Translations under genes and position numbers: made by a program | Source of the DNA: Axinella damicornis | Lineage: Eukaryota; Porifera; Demospongiae; Axinellida; Axinellidae | Assembly: GCA_963931865.1 (NCBI GenBank) | Contig: OZ007507.1 | Span: forward strand, 11,071,533-11,135,532 | Direction of reading: 5' to 3' | DNA: 64,000 bases | Shown: positions 45,401 through 57,500 of the stretch, in pieces | Layout of the letters: each line of letters opens with the position of its first letter | Position numbering within the stretch: the first letter of the stretch is position 1 | Notes under the pieces: model-generated | Database searches by the model: none | What the model was told of the DNA's origin: nothing | Seen by the model: the letters and a program-made list of their open reading frames with translations, nothing else

Positions 45401-45680
45401 CTGCCTGTGCAACAAGTCAAGATACATGAGAAACAATACAGTAGTTACGTGCATGCACCACTCTTTAGTACGTAGAACGAAAGTATAGCCATACTATGGA
45501 TCAAGTTGTTGTTTTGTCTCTCTCTTTATTTGCACAGAATCAATTGAGAACCACATATCAAAGCACAGGCTCCCGCTGACTCTAGTGGGGTCCTCGTACA
45601 GAGGAGCCAGTATCAATGACTGTGTGCACAATGCAGTTCGGGACACAGATCAGATGTTGTCACAGTGTGTTGATGAGTAA
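36568..45680 (+). CDS. PPOX: protoporphyrinogen oxidase
   Basis: FAD enzyme that oxidises protoporphyrinogen IX to protoporphyrin IX, normally on the inner mitochondrial membrane. Exons: 36568-36789, 39350-39601, 40348-40495, 41241-41428, 41970-42033, 42503-42593, 42856-42969, 43544-43693, 44133-44175, 45538-45680. Diagnostic segments in order: VAVLGGGISGLAAAWNLAR (FAD-binding GxGxxG), RLGGWMRS, FELGPRSLR, SGLSWLF, PLCRGVFAGD, LRSCFP, KWTIYSLKRGLQ, VDHVVSALPA, FGYLVPS, VVFDSSTFPE, VMLGGHWFPE, NCIPQYVLGH and SSYRGASINDCV, matching the known animal PPOX order. Exon 42033 ends in phase 1 and 42503 starts in phase 2, so one short exon of roughly 12 codons between them is unplaced. The predicted length of about 485 residues is close to the human 477. 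An in-frame upstream ATG at 36508 could add 20 residues. Confidence 0.95.
36790..37088. other. start of PPOX intron 1
   Basis: Contains the MITE 36872-36922; otherwise nothing recognised. Confidence 0.5.
36872..36922. mobile_element. foldback MITE, TAGTCCGG variant (51 bp)
   Basis: TAGTCCGGTTCCCAGACC ... GGTCTGGGAACCAGACTA, in PPOX intron 1. It shares the AGTC/GACT subtype with 882-940. Flanks are not convincingly duplicated. Confidence 0.75.
37089..38170. mobile_element. 1.08-kb foldback element in PPOX intron 1
   Basis: Imperfect inverted arms of at least 300 bp: AGTAAGCAACTGATTATCGG ... CCGATTATCAATTGCTTACT outermost, with matching inner words (TGCCGAACACGTATATTACC / GGTAATATACGTGTTCGGCA). 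No coding region and no clean target duplication. Confidence 0.8.
38171..39349. other. rest of PPOX intron 1
   Basis: Carries isolated MITE-like ends (GGAAATGAGGCTA near 38730, CGAGGCTA near 38808) and a short tandem array at 38925-39080 with recurring GGCAATGGGTGGGGCTGGAC-like words. No exon is supported. Confidence 0.5.
39657..39721. mobile_element. foldback MITE, TAGCCTCG family (65 bp)
   Basis: TAGCCTCGTTCCCAGGCTCC ... AGGCTGGGAATGAGGCTA in PPOX intron 2. Perfect 9-bp direct repeat TGAATGCGC at 39648-39656 and 39722-39730. Confidence 0.9.
39901..40342. repeat. CT-rich polypyrimidine expansion before PPOX exon 3
   Basis: About 440 bp of CCCT/CCTT-rich sequence on the sense strand running to the acceptor at 40347, with a partial ~47-bp repeat (CTTTAGCTGCACCCCACCTC) near 39940-40060. 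Confidence 0.88.
40785..40870 (+). repeat. tRNA-derived SINE-like relic in PPOX intron 3
   Basis: GTGGCCTGGTGGTTAAAGCG matches the A-box/D-arm of tRNA-derived repeats and is followed by a 17-bp anticodon-like arm (GTCTAACAAAGAC). The B-box half is degenerate. Not a functional tRNA. Confidence 0.45.
42250..42465. repeat. CA microsatellite in PPOX intron 5
   Basis: About 200 bp of (CA)n with CGCACGTACGTA interruptions, ending about 35 bp before the acceptor at 42502; AG-free on the sense strand. Confidence 0.9.
42640..42850. repeat. CCTT-rich polypyrimidine expansion before PPOX exon 7
   Basis: Degenerate CCCT/CCTT repeats leading directly into the acceptor CCCCACGCAG at 42855. Confidence 0.85.
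43253..43518. mobile_element. hAT-like MITE with CAGGGGCGTAGCTAGG ends
   Basis: Left CAGGGGCGTAGCTAGG, right inverse CTAGCTACGCCATG, in PPOX intron 7. The CAGGGGCG terminus is typical of hAT-superfamily MITEs. Flanks share only CTCTG. Confidence 0.6.
44809..45143. mobile_element. foldback element with GTGCATTAC arms, copy 2
   Basis: Near-full-length copy of 16303-16648 in PPOX intron 9, with small deletions relative to it. A poly-C run (45170-45185) follows. Confidence 0.85.
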
Positions 45681-46433
45681 TAATTATTACCCAGAGTACA
45701 TGAGTATACATAATATTATGTACAATGTCATGGTGCAGATGATAATGATGTCATCATAATTATCTAAATGACCATGCTCAAGCTTGTTTTTCTGGAAGGG
45801 CAAAATTCAGTTTTCCAAGGGCTTTTGTTATGCAAATTGTGCAGATGCGTTGTTATGCAACTTGTGTAGGTCGATTTTAATTGTGCTACTATTTATCTGC
45901 TTGTGTAGATATGTGGTTAAACTCAGTACAATATTCAGATCAGCTAGGTTGATCTTGTGCAGATAAGGTTACAAGCACAAGCACAAATTAGTGGCTAGAT
46001 GTCAACATTGTAGCTAGTTGCTTGTATGCTGATCTGTATACCTGCATTTGGTCTTGACCAATATAATATCAGATAGCACAGTTGAATGCTGAAACAGCCC
46101 TCAAGCTTACCTGGTCCTCTGCAAGATCATCTCTCTCACTGGAGTAGACCTGTAGCTGACTTTGTGTCAGGGGGAGGCACACCAGGGGGATAAGGAATGG
46201 TGGGGTGGAGGGAGACGGGTGTGTGTGAGCATTAGCTAAGTAGTTCAATTTCTTCAATCAGCTGCAACTAATTAAGTAATATGTCAGCTACTACATGTAG
46301 TAGGTAATGGGACGTGTGTAACCTATCATTTTTGCAAGGAGAACTCGATATCACTTTCGTACTACATGTGGTATTATTGTTTGGTTTAACTACAAAGTGG
46401 TTACCCTGAATGTGGACAATAGAAAGAGCAAGT

Positions 46434-46466
<33 letters not shown>

Positions 46467-48440
46467 CCCCTCCACTTTTACAAACTGGTCTACATCCTTT
46501 ACAAGACAGTACAGTTATATCGGGTGGCGAGGGTCGATGTGCCCTTGCTACTACGTATGTTGGAAAATGGAGAGTAATAATATGTGTACATATGCAGGTA
46601 GAGATGCTAGTTATCACCACACGACACGAGTACACCTGCATTTCAAAGTCACAGTGATTAGCTCTGATGGAACATTTCATGGTTGTGAGTTAATCCCTCA
46701 CCAAGGTAATTAAATTGCTCTAGATGTGTTCGATTGGGTTGGCATCAAGCATGTATTAATCTGCTTGCATGGTGTTGAAGCTGCAACTGAGTCAATCCTA
46801 TAGCTGGCATGGGTTATAGCAACTCTCCAATATGCTGATGATCCAGCTTGCTGTCTGACCATGCTAGCCTTCTAAATAAGTGGCTGAAACTGTACGTGGC
46901 TGAGGCGCACCAGCATGTATTCCTCATTTGAGAAATTGCCAGTTTTGTATTGTACATGCTTGTTTCCTTTACACTTTTCAAAGCCAGATAATGCATCTTC
47001 GCACCTACGTACCGGGTAGTTATTGCACCTTTTGTGCCTATTTGCACTGGGACTTGAAGGGTGGTTATGTTATTTTGCATGCATCAATAATCTTGACAAC
47101 CACCTAGCTACAGGGTATAAGTTAGCTATGCAGTGCATCTACAGTATCCTGGAATAGCTTGACTCGCTCTAGTGCCCTAACCAATAATCGTTAACTCTTA
47201 CTAGTAACTGCTTATTAACTGCTTAATTCCCTATAGAGGTCAGGGTGTGGATGGCCTAAAGGTACCAAATTAAGTTCTCAGTTCTCTAGTGTTTCCTGCT
47301 CCAAACTTTTCACATACATACTGTGCACATCATTATTGTGACTAAAATTGATTACATTTTTAGCTAACGGTAATTGTCTATATGTTTTGAATGTCAATCA
47401 CAGGCAATTACGTTACATGTAGCTACTCTGACAGTCGACAGCTGGCTGTAGATCACATGATGAGAAATTTGTAATGAAGAATTTTAGCCAGGCAGGAAAA
47501 ACATTATACCAGCGACAGGTGTCACGTACTGCCTAAGAACACCGAAAACCTTGTTGTTCTTGAGGACCTTATTTTAGTACACTTTCCGCATGGTGGGCAA
47601 ACATGATCACCGAAAACTGGACGACACGGAGAGGAGAAAAAGGCACCAAAAAAGTAAAAGTCTAGTTCCCTTGGTTCGAATTCCAAGGTCTGCTCTATTT
47701 CAATGACTGCACCAGCTGACAGCAACATAGACTTGGTGGGGCTCGCACACATGGAGAGCTCCCTCTGGCAATACCTATTCATGACCCAGCAATCAGAGGT
47801 CAAAGGTGGGTGTCAGCTGGATTTTCGCCCAGGATTTCCCTAAATTTGGGCCAGATCTGACTGATGGCTCACCATACACCATCAATTTGCATGTTTTCTT
47901 CAGGCTCCGGGTGGGGACTATGAATCTCACTAAAGGCAAAAATCCTGGGGTCAATGAATCTCATTAAAATCAAAAATCACCCCTGCTCCCCCTTTCGAAA
48001 CCCCCTGCTTCTACATTTAGTGAGGGGTGCGTGCCGAAAACTGACCAAATCTTTGAGCGTTCTTCCCTCAAAGTTGTCCCTAGGCCCTCTGAAGCCTTTT
48101 TCAATTTTTGGAATGGTGTTAATTAATGAGATTCATAGTTGGTGAGAATGGGCTCTCAAAATGTGTGCCATTATGGGACGGTTTACCGATTTTTATCCTT
48201 GATCCTCCATGCACATATTAAGTTAACCCTTTAACTAGTCTACCGAATTCTTCCCACCAAGACAACACATGCATTCAGCGCACACCACCTTCATAGGTAC
48301 TCCTCTCCCACAGCATTCGCTCCTCAGCGGCCAGACTTGGTGGGGCTCGCACACATGGAGAGCCCCCTGTTCCGTGTCTCAGTCAGACAGTCTCCGGCTC
48401 CAAGTCGACGTTGCAGCGGTGAGTTGGATTAAGGTTACGG
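45681..48440. other. intergenic region downstream of PPOX
   Basis: No supported gene. A 30-base poly-G run lies at about 46435-46464. A 35-bp word (AGACTTGGTGGGGCTCGCAC...) occurs at about 47730 and again at about 48332. Inverted words ACTATGAATCTCACTAA (about 47917) and ATTAATGAGATTCATAGT (about 48119) flank a segment that may be another foldback element. Confidence 0.5.
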
Positions 48441-48442
48441 GA

Positions 48443-49227
48443 TTCTAGTGCGCGCGCCGTGCGAAATGTATTAGGAAATGTATTGTATACTAACCAAAAA
48501 TCTCTCAGAACGAATTCGAACAGCTCGTGAGCAACTTGATTCTGGCGGTGGAGGTGCGCTGTCACAAGGTTCAGGGCATGACGGAAACTTTTTCTGATAG
48601 CATAATCGTTGGCAAATTTATCTGCTGTCAGCATAGTATTATCTATGCTGTCAGAGTGTCTCGCTCGAGAAAAGCGGTAAACACGGCTTTTTGGTGAAGT
48701 GAACTGCTCATTTTTGCACGGCTATACAGCAAATCCGCAAAAGCTTCCGTCATGCCCCGCACCTTGTGACAGCGCACCTCCACCGCCAGAATCAACTTGC
48801 TCACGCTCTTCATACTAGCAGGAGCGCATGAGCCGCCGAAGACAAGTTGTATTACCTCACACCTTTTGGTTTATGGAAGACCTCTGCGGTACCGCGCAAG
48901 TTAGTCTCGTTCCCAGACCGTTTATCCAGCGCGTGTATCGCTACGGTAAAAGCGATCCGTGCTGGGGTTGGTTGGGTCTGGGTATGGCTGCACAAAGGCC
49001 AATTTGTATTTCACACCTACTTAGCTGGGTTTCACACAAATCCTTACAACTGCGTACGTAGTGGCCTCTTGCCGTATAAGGTTTAATTTTGGAGGTGTGA
49101 CGTAATACAACATGTCCTTGGGCGGGCATTGGGAGTTCAAAGCTCCTTCGCCGCCTTCGGCGGCTCATGCGCTCTTGATACTAGAGATTTTAGGTTAGAG
49201 TATGCATTTCGCACGGCGCGCGCACGA
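48443..49227. mobile_element. nested foldback elements
   Basis: Outer arms GTGCGCGCGCCGTGCGAAAT (about 48448) and ATTTCGCACGGCGCGCGCAC (about 49207). Within them one inverted pair (TTGATTCTGGCGGTGGAGGT at about 48537 and its inverse at about 48775) and a second element, 48819-49177, with CAGGAGCGCATGAGC / GCTCATGCGCTCTTG ends and an ATACTAG flank on both sides. The order implies successive insertions. Confidence 0.75.
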
Positions 49228-49403
49228 GTATCACGTACGTGTCATTATGACACGCAAATACGTGCAAGAGTGATTTTGCGGCACGACGTACGATATTAAC
49301 ACACTACACTACTTTGGGGGTTGGTGCGAGGGTTGTGCACGTGCATATACGGAGAAGTTGAGTCTCCGTGCATTAGTATGCAATAGTAGAGGGGATCGTT
49401 CCT

Positions 49404-49960
49404 GATCCCCTGCCTGTAAGCCACTGAGGGGTATACCTGATCCCCTCATAAAGCCAGCTGAGGGATTTGCAAGACCCCCTGCATTTAATGGCTGCTGAGG
49501 GGTTACTGAATCCCCTTCTTCACTGCTGAGGGGTATGCTGAATCCCCTTTCTTTGCCTGCTGAGGGGTTTTCCCTCTATTTTGATGCCGCCAGCTAAGGG
49601 GTTTGCTGAATCCCCTTCTTTGCCTGCTGAGGGTTAACCCCTCTCTTTAATGCCGCCAGCTGAGGGGTATGCTGAATCCCCTTCTTTGCCTGCTGAGGGT
49701 TTTCCCCTCTCTTTAATGCCGCCAGCTGAGGGGTATGCTGAATCCCCTTCTTTGCCTGCTGAGGGTTTTCCCCTCTCTTTAATGCCCCCAGCTGAGGGGT
49801 ATGCTGTACCCCTTTCATTACCAGCTGAGGGTTTTTCCCTACAGTTAATGCCAGCTGAGGGGTTTGCTGAATCCCCTTCATTAAAGCCTGCTGAGGTTTC
49901 CCCCCTATTTAATGCTGCTGAGGGTATTTCCCGATCCCCTCCATGTAAGCTGCTTAGGGA
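49404..49960. repeat. 66-bp minisatellite (TGAGGGG/AATCCCC units)
   Basis: The core repeats with an exact 66-bp period between 49651, 49717 and 49783; each unit contains two or three GCTGAGGGG sub-repeats. Because 66 is a multiple of 3 the array stays open as a 22-residue repeat on plus and as different repeats on minus. Degenerate single sub-repeats extend on both sides. Confidence 0.9.
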
Positions 49961-50099
49961 GCTGTATTGTTCTATGGTCAATAGGCTTTGCTCTGTACTT
50001 CCCCACCCTAGATGTGTTGTGGGGGGATCCCCATACCTACTAATACTTAATCACTTCGTGATTCATCCCCCCAAATCACATTGTAGGGAATGACAACTA

Positions 50100-53000
50100 C
50101 CCTTGTACTGCAACCAATCTGCCAGCAACCAACCTGTGTAAAGCAGCTGGTTATTCCTCGACAAACTAAACAGCAAATGCTCACCACTGCTCAGAGCCAT
50201 TTACAGCAACCAGGACTAGGTCAACGCCTAGCCAATGGTAGCCGTCCAGGCAGCAGATTCTTATCTCTCAACCAGTTGCTGCCCGCTAGTACCAATAAAG
50301 CTCTACATTGCAAGTCATTGAACCTGCAACAGATACCCCTGCCCATTGCAAGGGATTCGTAGTATCCAGCAATGCTGTACACTGCAGTCTGAGCCCTTGT
50401 ACGCCACAGTACAAGCCATGGTACACTGCAATCCACGCCACTGTACACTGCAATCCCAGCCATGGACATCGCCATTCAAGCCATTGTACCTTGCAACAAG
50501 TGCTTGCCCTGCCAGCCTTATCCTTGCAATATATGCCATAGCACCCTGTAATACTAGCAATTGCTTAATGCTATACAAGTCAACGCCGTCCCAAATTTGT
50601 ACGCTGCAATACCAGCCATAGCCCCCTGTATCAGAAGGGATTGCTCACTGCGATACAAGCCCTTGCTGCCAGTAATTTCTATGGTGCAATACACGCCATA
50701 GCACCCTGTAATTGAATGGATTGCTCCCTGCAATACAAGCCCTTACTGCCAGTAATTTCTATGGTGCAATACAAGCCATAGCCCCTTGTAATTGCTCACT
50801 GCAATACAAGCCCTTACTGCCAGTAATTTCTATTGGGCAATGCAAGCCATAGCCCCCTGTAATTGCTTACTGCAATACAAGCCCTTACTGCCAGTAATTT
50901 CTATGGTGCAATACAAGCCATAGCACCCTGTAATTGCTCACTGCAATACAAGCCCTTACTGCCAGTAATTTCTATGGTGCAATACAAGCCATAGCACCCT
51001 GCAATTGAAGAGATTGCTCACTGCAATACCAGCCTGCTGCCATTGTATTACCAGGGATTGCTCACTAAGCCCTTGCTGCCAGTAATTTGTATGGTGCAAT
51101 ACAAGCCACAGCACCTTGTAGTAGCAGGGTTGCAATACAAGCCCCTGCTGCCAATACCAGCCGTAGCCTCCTGTATTACAAGGGATTGCTCACCGCAATA
51201 CAAGCCCTTGCTGCCAGCAATTTGTATGGTGTAATACAAGTCATAGCCCCTGTAATAGACGGGGTTGCGATACAAGCCCTTGCTGCCGTTACAGCTACAC
51301 TACCAGCCATACATGTGGCACCCTGTATTACAAGTGATTGCACCCAGCAATGCAATCCCTTGCTGCCAGTCCTTTGTAGTGTGCAATACAAGCCACAGCA
51401 CCCTGTGATCAGAAGGGTGCGATACCAGCCTTGCTGCCATTACTACTGCAATACCAGCTATAGCGCCCTGTATCCCAAGTGATTGCACCCAGCAATACGA
51501 GCCCTTGCTGCCAGTTATTTGTATGGTGCACTACACGCCCTAGCACACTGTGATCCAAGGCGTTGCAATCCAAGCCCCTGCTGCCATTACCACTGCAATA
51601 CAAGACATAGCGCCCTATCTTGCCAGCGAATGCTCACAGCAATACAAGCCCTTGCTGCCAGTACTTTGATTGGTGCAATACCAGCCCTCGCCCCTGTAAT
51701 AGAAGGGGTTGCAATATAACCCCCTGCTGCCATTACTGCTGCAGTACAAACCATAGCGCCCTATAATACCAGCAATAGCTCACAGCCCTTGCTGCCAGTC
51801 CTGTTTATGGTGCAATATACGCCATAGCACCTTGTAGTAGAAGGGATTCTAGTACAAGCCCCTGCTGCCATAAATTTGTACAGTGCAATACGAAGCATTG
51901 CACATTGCAATTCATACCAGCCATTGTACGCTGCCATACTAGTCATTGCTGTAATACCTGCCCTTGTACGCTGGACTACCAGCCTGCCATAGTACACCGA
52001 AATGCCAGCGAATGCTGCCATACCAGCACTAAAAGGCCTGCCATACCAGGTACTGACTGTACCCTGCACTACAAGTCCTTGCTGCAAAACCCTGCCATAC
52101 AAGCAGTACTACACCAATCGTTGTGATTGAATGCTGCAATACGTGCCATCAGGCTGCCACGCCAGCCAGTGTACGATGTAATATAAGCCCTTGCCGCCCG
52201 AAACACAAGGTATGCCCTGCAATAGCAACCCTAGCTGCCATGCCAGCTGTTGTACACTGCCTGCAGTATAAGTCACTGTGTGCTGCAGCACAAGTCATTG
52301 TACCCTGCCGTACCAGCACTAAGAGCCAGCCATTGTCCCCTGCAATACACTGGCAATACAGACCAATGCTGTCATTCTACGCCGCAATGCTGTCATTCTA
52401 CGCCGCAATAGTGCCCTTGCACTGTGCGAGCACCCTGCGAATATAAGCCATGGCTGAGACACCAGCCATTGTACATTGCAATACAAGCCAGCTACATGTA
52501 TACCAGCCATTGTACAATGCAATACAAGCCATCACGGCAACACAAGCCATTACTTACTGCAATGCCAGCCATTGTGCACTGCAATCCAGGCCATCGCCGC
52601 CATGCCAGCCATTACTCTATAGTCAGCAGTACCAGCCAGCCAATTGTGTGCCGCAATACCTGCAAGCCATTGTACACTGCCATACAGGCCATTGACAGCT
52701 GAACTAACAGCCAGCCCTATATAGCCATCATTGCTATGCAAGCCTACGCTGCCCTGACTGCAATTGTACTTTGCAGTACCAGCTATTGTACTCTGCACTG
52801 CCAGCATGAATCATTTTTCACTGCACCACAAGTCACTGCTTGCTGCACTACACGCCTGCTGCAATTGATACAGGCATTTATTTGTATGTTGCAACCCCAG
52901 CCTGCCATTGTACATTGCAATACCAGCCATTGTACATTGCAATCCCAGCCATTGGGCCTTGCCATGCCCGCCACTGTACACTGCAATACCAGCCATTGCC

Positions 53001-53130
53001 GCATAGGTGCTGTCGTGCCCTGGGATACCAGGTATACTGTACACTGCAATAGTTGTGCGCTGTGATCTACCGGCCACTGCGATGCAAATCATTGCACCCT
53101 GCAGTACCAGCCATCAGCCCTTGCATCTTG
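50100..53130. repeat. ~3-kb degenerate 21-bp tandem repeat array
   Basis: Variants of TGCAATACCAGCCATTGTACA fill the whole stretch. Between about 50640 and 51650 they form a higher-order repeat of 71 bp (spacing of TTGCTCACTGCAATAC: 50792, 50863, 50934), expanding to about 80-100 bp later. The 21-mer contains no stop in any of its six frames, which accounts for open frames on both strands. I see no start context, splice sites or domain, so I treat it as a satellite. Confidence 0.9.
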
Positions 53131-54521
53131 TGGTACAAACCATTACCACGTGACACATATTTTGCCTGCATCATCTTACAGCCAGCTAAAGTCATCATGC
53201 ATGCTGGTACTTAGGCTGTCCCTGGTTGTGGTTGGACAAGCTGATCATTCTCTCATGAACCCACCAATTTTCTTGGTGAATGGGGAAGCCTGCCTTTGCT
53301 GGCAGCCGGAGGCCAACCGGCAACCCTAGCACTTACCACCGTATAGCAATCAAGCACATGGGCCCGTGTCATCGGACTCAGTAGTCCAGTAAGCGGTCAT
53401 ATATCCGCCAACAGCAGGCACCAGCCAGCTCCCGGTAGCCAAACAGGAAGCCCAGTTCTTTGTCCCTATAGTGGTCACATACCGGTGCCAGCCAAGTATT
53501 TCACAGCCACTTGCCACAAGCGGCTTTGCCAGTCCAGCCTTCACCAGCAACTGGAGGTGATTACGCCAGCAGCTCAGCATGGACCCACGCCAGTGGGCCA
53601 CTTCCAACGGTAATCAAGACTAGGAAATTACCTCCACTGCCTGCATGGTATCGACCCTTTACCGTGCCCCCAGGCAAATTGAACTGGTGAACCCGGAATG
53701 TATGCCTACGCTACCAATCAACATCACTTGTGAGGTCAACTGTCAAGCCTCAGTGGATGGAGCCGGATCTCTAGATGGTCCAACCGGGGGTATTGGCAAC
53801 TGGCAACAATGCGACCAGCATGATCGTTACCCCTGAACCGGCCAGGTGCAGCATGCCAGCAGCTGCGTTGGTGCTGAGGGTTGTGCACGTGCATACACAC
53901 ACATAGCAATATCACAAGTATGCAACAGCAGGCAACATGCCCCAATGGCAAGGATATCACGCTGACAGGCTGTGGAAAGCCATAAAAGGATATGTCAGGA
54001 GCTGGACACCATGGGTGTGGAACCGGCTGGGGCGGCCTGATGTACGCTGCATTCAGGGTTGAGGACCGATGGGGACCTGCGCCGCCGTTGTTGATCTTGT
54101 CCCGCTGTCGAGAGTAGTCTCGCGTTGCCATGAAGTGCTGCTCCAGGCATTCCCCAATGCCGCCCAGTCCTCTTCTCTACGGCCAACTCTCCAGCGTTAC
54201 CCGGAAACGTAGCTCTCTTCCGGAGACCGCTAGTCAAACTGGAGGTACTTATAGTAGCTAGCTCAAAGCCTAGCTCTTAGCTTGGCCCGCTACTTGCCAC
54301 TGTTTGGCGCCAATATCAGCTTGCATGCAACATGCACGTGCACCCCCTCGCCAGACCCAACCCCACCTGAATGCTCATCCGCTTGTGTGTTAACTACGCC
54401 TAACTTCATTAGGCTCCAATAAACATAGTGAGCACCGCCTATAAAATATTTGTGACAGCTTGGGATAATATTTGAATTTCGAAGCGTCGACTCTACTCTA
54501 GCGTTGACTCTATACCTAGCT
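53131..54521. other. array-flanking sequence; possible promoter of the next gene
   Basis: No exon is supported. The stretch nearest 54521 is the likely upstream region of the plus-strand gene starting at 54522. Confidence 0.4.
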
Positions 54522-57500
54522 ATGGCTAGCAAAGACGTTCAGTTGGAACTACTCGGAGAAGTGCGGATCACTATGCCCGCAGCCGATCCCAGTACATGTA
54601 CACCGGTAAGTTTGGACGTTGTTCTTATGTGCGATTTTGCTATTGTGTTTGTGGGCTGGAGTACGTATGACAATTTGTCAAGAAAAGAATTAGAGTTTAG
54701 TCTCCCAACACACAGTGTTTTATTTTATCCTTGTTTAGTGGTCGCGGCTAGTATTCGAATAGCACGTCGGCAGGGCGAAGCGCTTTGAGTAGCGCACGAG
54801 GAGGGAAGCGTCGGTGACCTTTTGCTGCGAACGACGTGTGACCGGTGAATGACTTTGAAAGTTCCTACCGTTTTGTCGGGATGATGATGGTACCACACCG
54901 GGGCGCGGGGCTGAAGCAAAGCATTTTTGTAAGCTTTTTCTTCGCTACAGTGGTACATACACGATGCTCCAATCCGTTTCCGCTTCCAACGGCGCCAAGT
55001 TTCCACTTTCAGAATAATTGAAATTGATGTGCTAGCTTGCTCCAGGACTTCAGACCTCAAGAGTTGGTGCAAGTATTAGCTAAGCGGGCATAGTAGTTTT
55101 AATTACCAACCTCACATGTAAACTAAAACATGAATTTTTTTTTTGTGGCGATAGAAAGGTTTATACCCATTTCGTCTAACCCCATTTCGTCTAATCCCAT
55201 TTCGTCTAACAAAAGGTGCAGGTGTCCCATTTCGTCTATTTTTTTTTGGCAAATAATGGTACACCTTCTCTTTGATTATCCTATAAAGCCCCTAGACTGG
55301 TCACTTGAACGTTTGGTTGAAGGCAGATGCTCCATTGTTTGCCAACCAGAGCGAGTTTTTTGACTTCTTCAAGACGAGTTTTTTGACTACTTCAATGGCA
55401 TGTTCCCTGTTCGCATGTGGAACATGTATGCCCTGGAAGGTCCACGCACCAACAACCACGCAGAAGGATGGCATTCGAAAGTGCAGAAACTGGCGGGAAA
55501 AGCTCATCCAAACATTTATGAAGCAGTCACTTTGTTCCAGTCCGAGCAAGCCACCACTGAAGTCAGCATCATGCAGTTGGCAGCAGGAGGACTGTGAGAA
55601 GAGACTAATGACTATTTGGGAGAAGTATGAAGCAGGAGACTACAGCCTGACACACGACACAAAAATAACCGATCCGTGCCCAAGATAACCGAACCGTACC
55701 GCGCTCGAAACCGTGCCGGCGTACGTTTACACTACATCAAAAATAACCGTGCTGAATCAATTATTGAGGGCGTGATCGAACACGTGCGCATCAGTATAAG
55801 TGCTCTGCAGCTAGCTAGAGCTAGCTCTATGGCTACCTCGCATTTGCGCATACGATGTATGCGTTCGTTTACAGAACACCGGCAGTCAGAGTAGAAGGCA
55901 TGCCAGGCTGGGTACGACGTTGTTCATTCAACGCAGAGCAAGACAACATGTCATACTTCTTTCTCAGCTATTATTGGCTACTCTGAAAGCACCGAGGAGA
56001 GAGTGGGTTCGTCTCAGGTATGTTGTACACTCAGTAAGTGCTCACTGCGGTCATACGGTCTTTGTTTGGTTCTGGTACTGGATTGAGACCGCTAGCAGAA
56101 CGGTTCTAACCGTGCTGGCACGGCACGGTTAGGTGGTCCAAGAACGGTTATTCTAGCACGGTTCAGTACAGTTCAGTTAGCGTTTACACAGCAATTTAAT
56201 AACTGTGCCGAACCGTACTAAACCGTGCCAGCACGGTTGTTTTGTGTCGTATAAACGGGGTATTAGTTTGTCATGTAGTTACGAAAAATAGTTTTAGACG
56301 AAATGGGACACTGCAAGCACAAATCCACTATAGCTAACGCCATCTTCAGTGTTAAACCAGGTTGATCCCAGTGGCTTAGCTACTTTCTGCTCCATTTTCG
56401 GTGTAACTGCTACAGCACACTGCTGGTATGTCTAATGCACACTTTCATACGTACATAAGAATCAAAAAAGCTATCTGTATGGAAATAGCTACAGTCTGGC
56501 TCTTAGAGTCTTATTGTGACACTGTAGCTACATGCCAGTTTTACCGGAGAGAAGATGTGTAGCTACCAAAGCTAGTTGGCACGTATTCGAAAAAAGTTAT
56601 GGTGCGATTAGGTAGATGCTGAGGCCATGCACCCTAACAGGAGCGCATAGGTAAACTGTTAAGTAAACTGGAGCGCAGAAGTAAGCTGTGCCCCCATGGA
56701 GGAAGAGCACATACTGTGTAACTCTCAAACCAGGCAAAATCCGTGGTTTGTGCTACTAATAGCTAGGGCGCTTTCAATACTCTTGTATACAGTGATTTTT
56801 TGTGCCACATGGTAATTGACTGGTGCGACCACACCATGGTCATTGCCCTTGTGTTGTTGTGCACAGCTGCAATGTTCTGAGCCGAGGAACCGAAAGTGAC
56901 AGTTACCAGAGAATGCTCTAGCTGTGCTGAAGCTAACCTATTAATTAAGTGAAATCGGCCTACTCAAACAGATACAACAATGGTTGTTGTGTGAATGTGC
57001 TACCCAAGGCTGGAGTGGAGAACGTCAACATAGGCGACAATCACGTTGTTGGTTCAGATAATCACCTTATGTGTGGTATTTGGTGTTATGGTTTTAAATA
57101 AAAGGTTTGCTTTTCAGTGTTGTACTGAGTTCGGGTTTTTGTGTCAATTCAAGTTGTTATTCAGAAGTTCCGTAAGAGTCCGACCTTAGCATCACAGACA
57201 GTCCGACCTTAGCATCACAGAGGTGCTGCTAGGAGGAGCTAGTGATACAAAACCATAACACCAAATACCACACATAAGGTGATTACAGAGTAACACATTA
57301 GTGCCTACAAAGTAACACATTAGAGCCTACCAATCCAGGAGGTAGCACATTAGCACATATACTACAGGGAGGAGCATTCTGTGTGTGTCTGCATGTTTCA
57401 AATAGCTGCTTTCTGCTGTTGATTACTGTGGCCCAGAAGGGCCATTCCAAATTCACATTCCAAATTCACATTTCCAAATTCACACTTCCAAATTGGAGCT

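Larger units (their letters stand above)
55165..56308. mobile_element. element with CCCATTTCGTCTAA ends holding a transposase relic
   Basis: The left end carries four copies of CCCATTTCGTCTAA(C/T) in 55165-55240; the right end has the inverse TTAGACGAAATGGGA (about 56293-56308). The MULE-type coding relic sits inside, together with a second nested foldback (55654-56250). Confidence 0.6.

Noticed and set aside
47522..47803. Minus-strand 93-residue frame as a gene
   Set aside because: It overlaps a segment with a repeated 35-bp word and inverted repeats, has no recognisable motif, and no flanking exons.
50090..53092. Many 60-130-residue frames with repeating His-Cys-Asn-Thr-Ser or Gln-Tyr-Gln-Pro-Leu patterns
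   Set aside because: The 21-bp unit has no stop codon in any frame, so such frames arise without coding selection.
49404..53130. CRISPR-like array of short repeats
   Set aside because: Units are directly adjacent without unique spacers, degenerate, and in a clearly eukaryotic context; this is satellite DNA.
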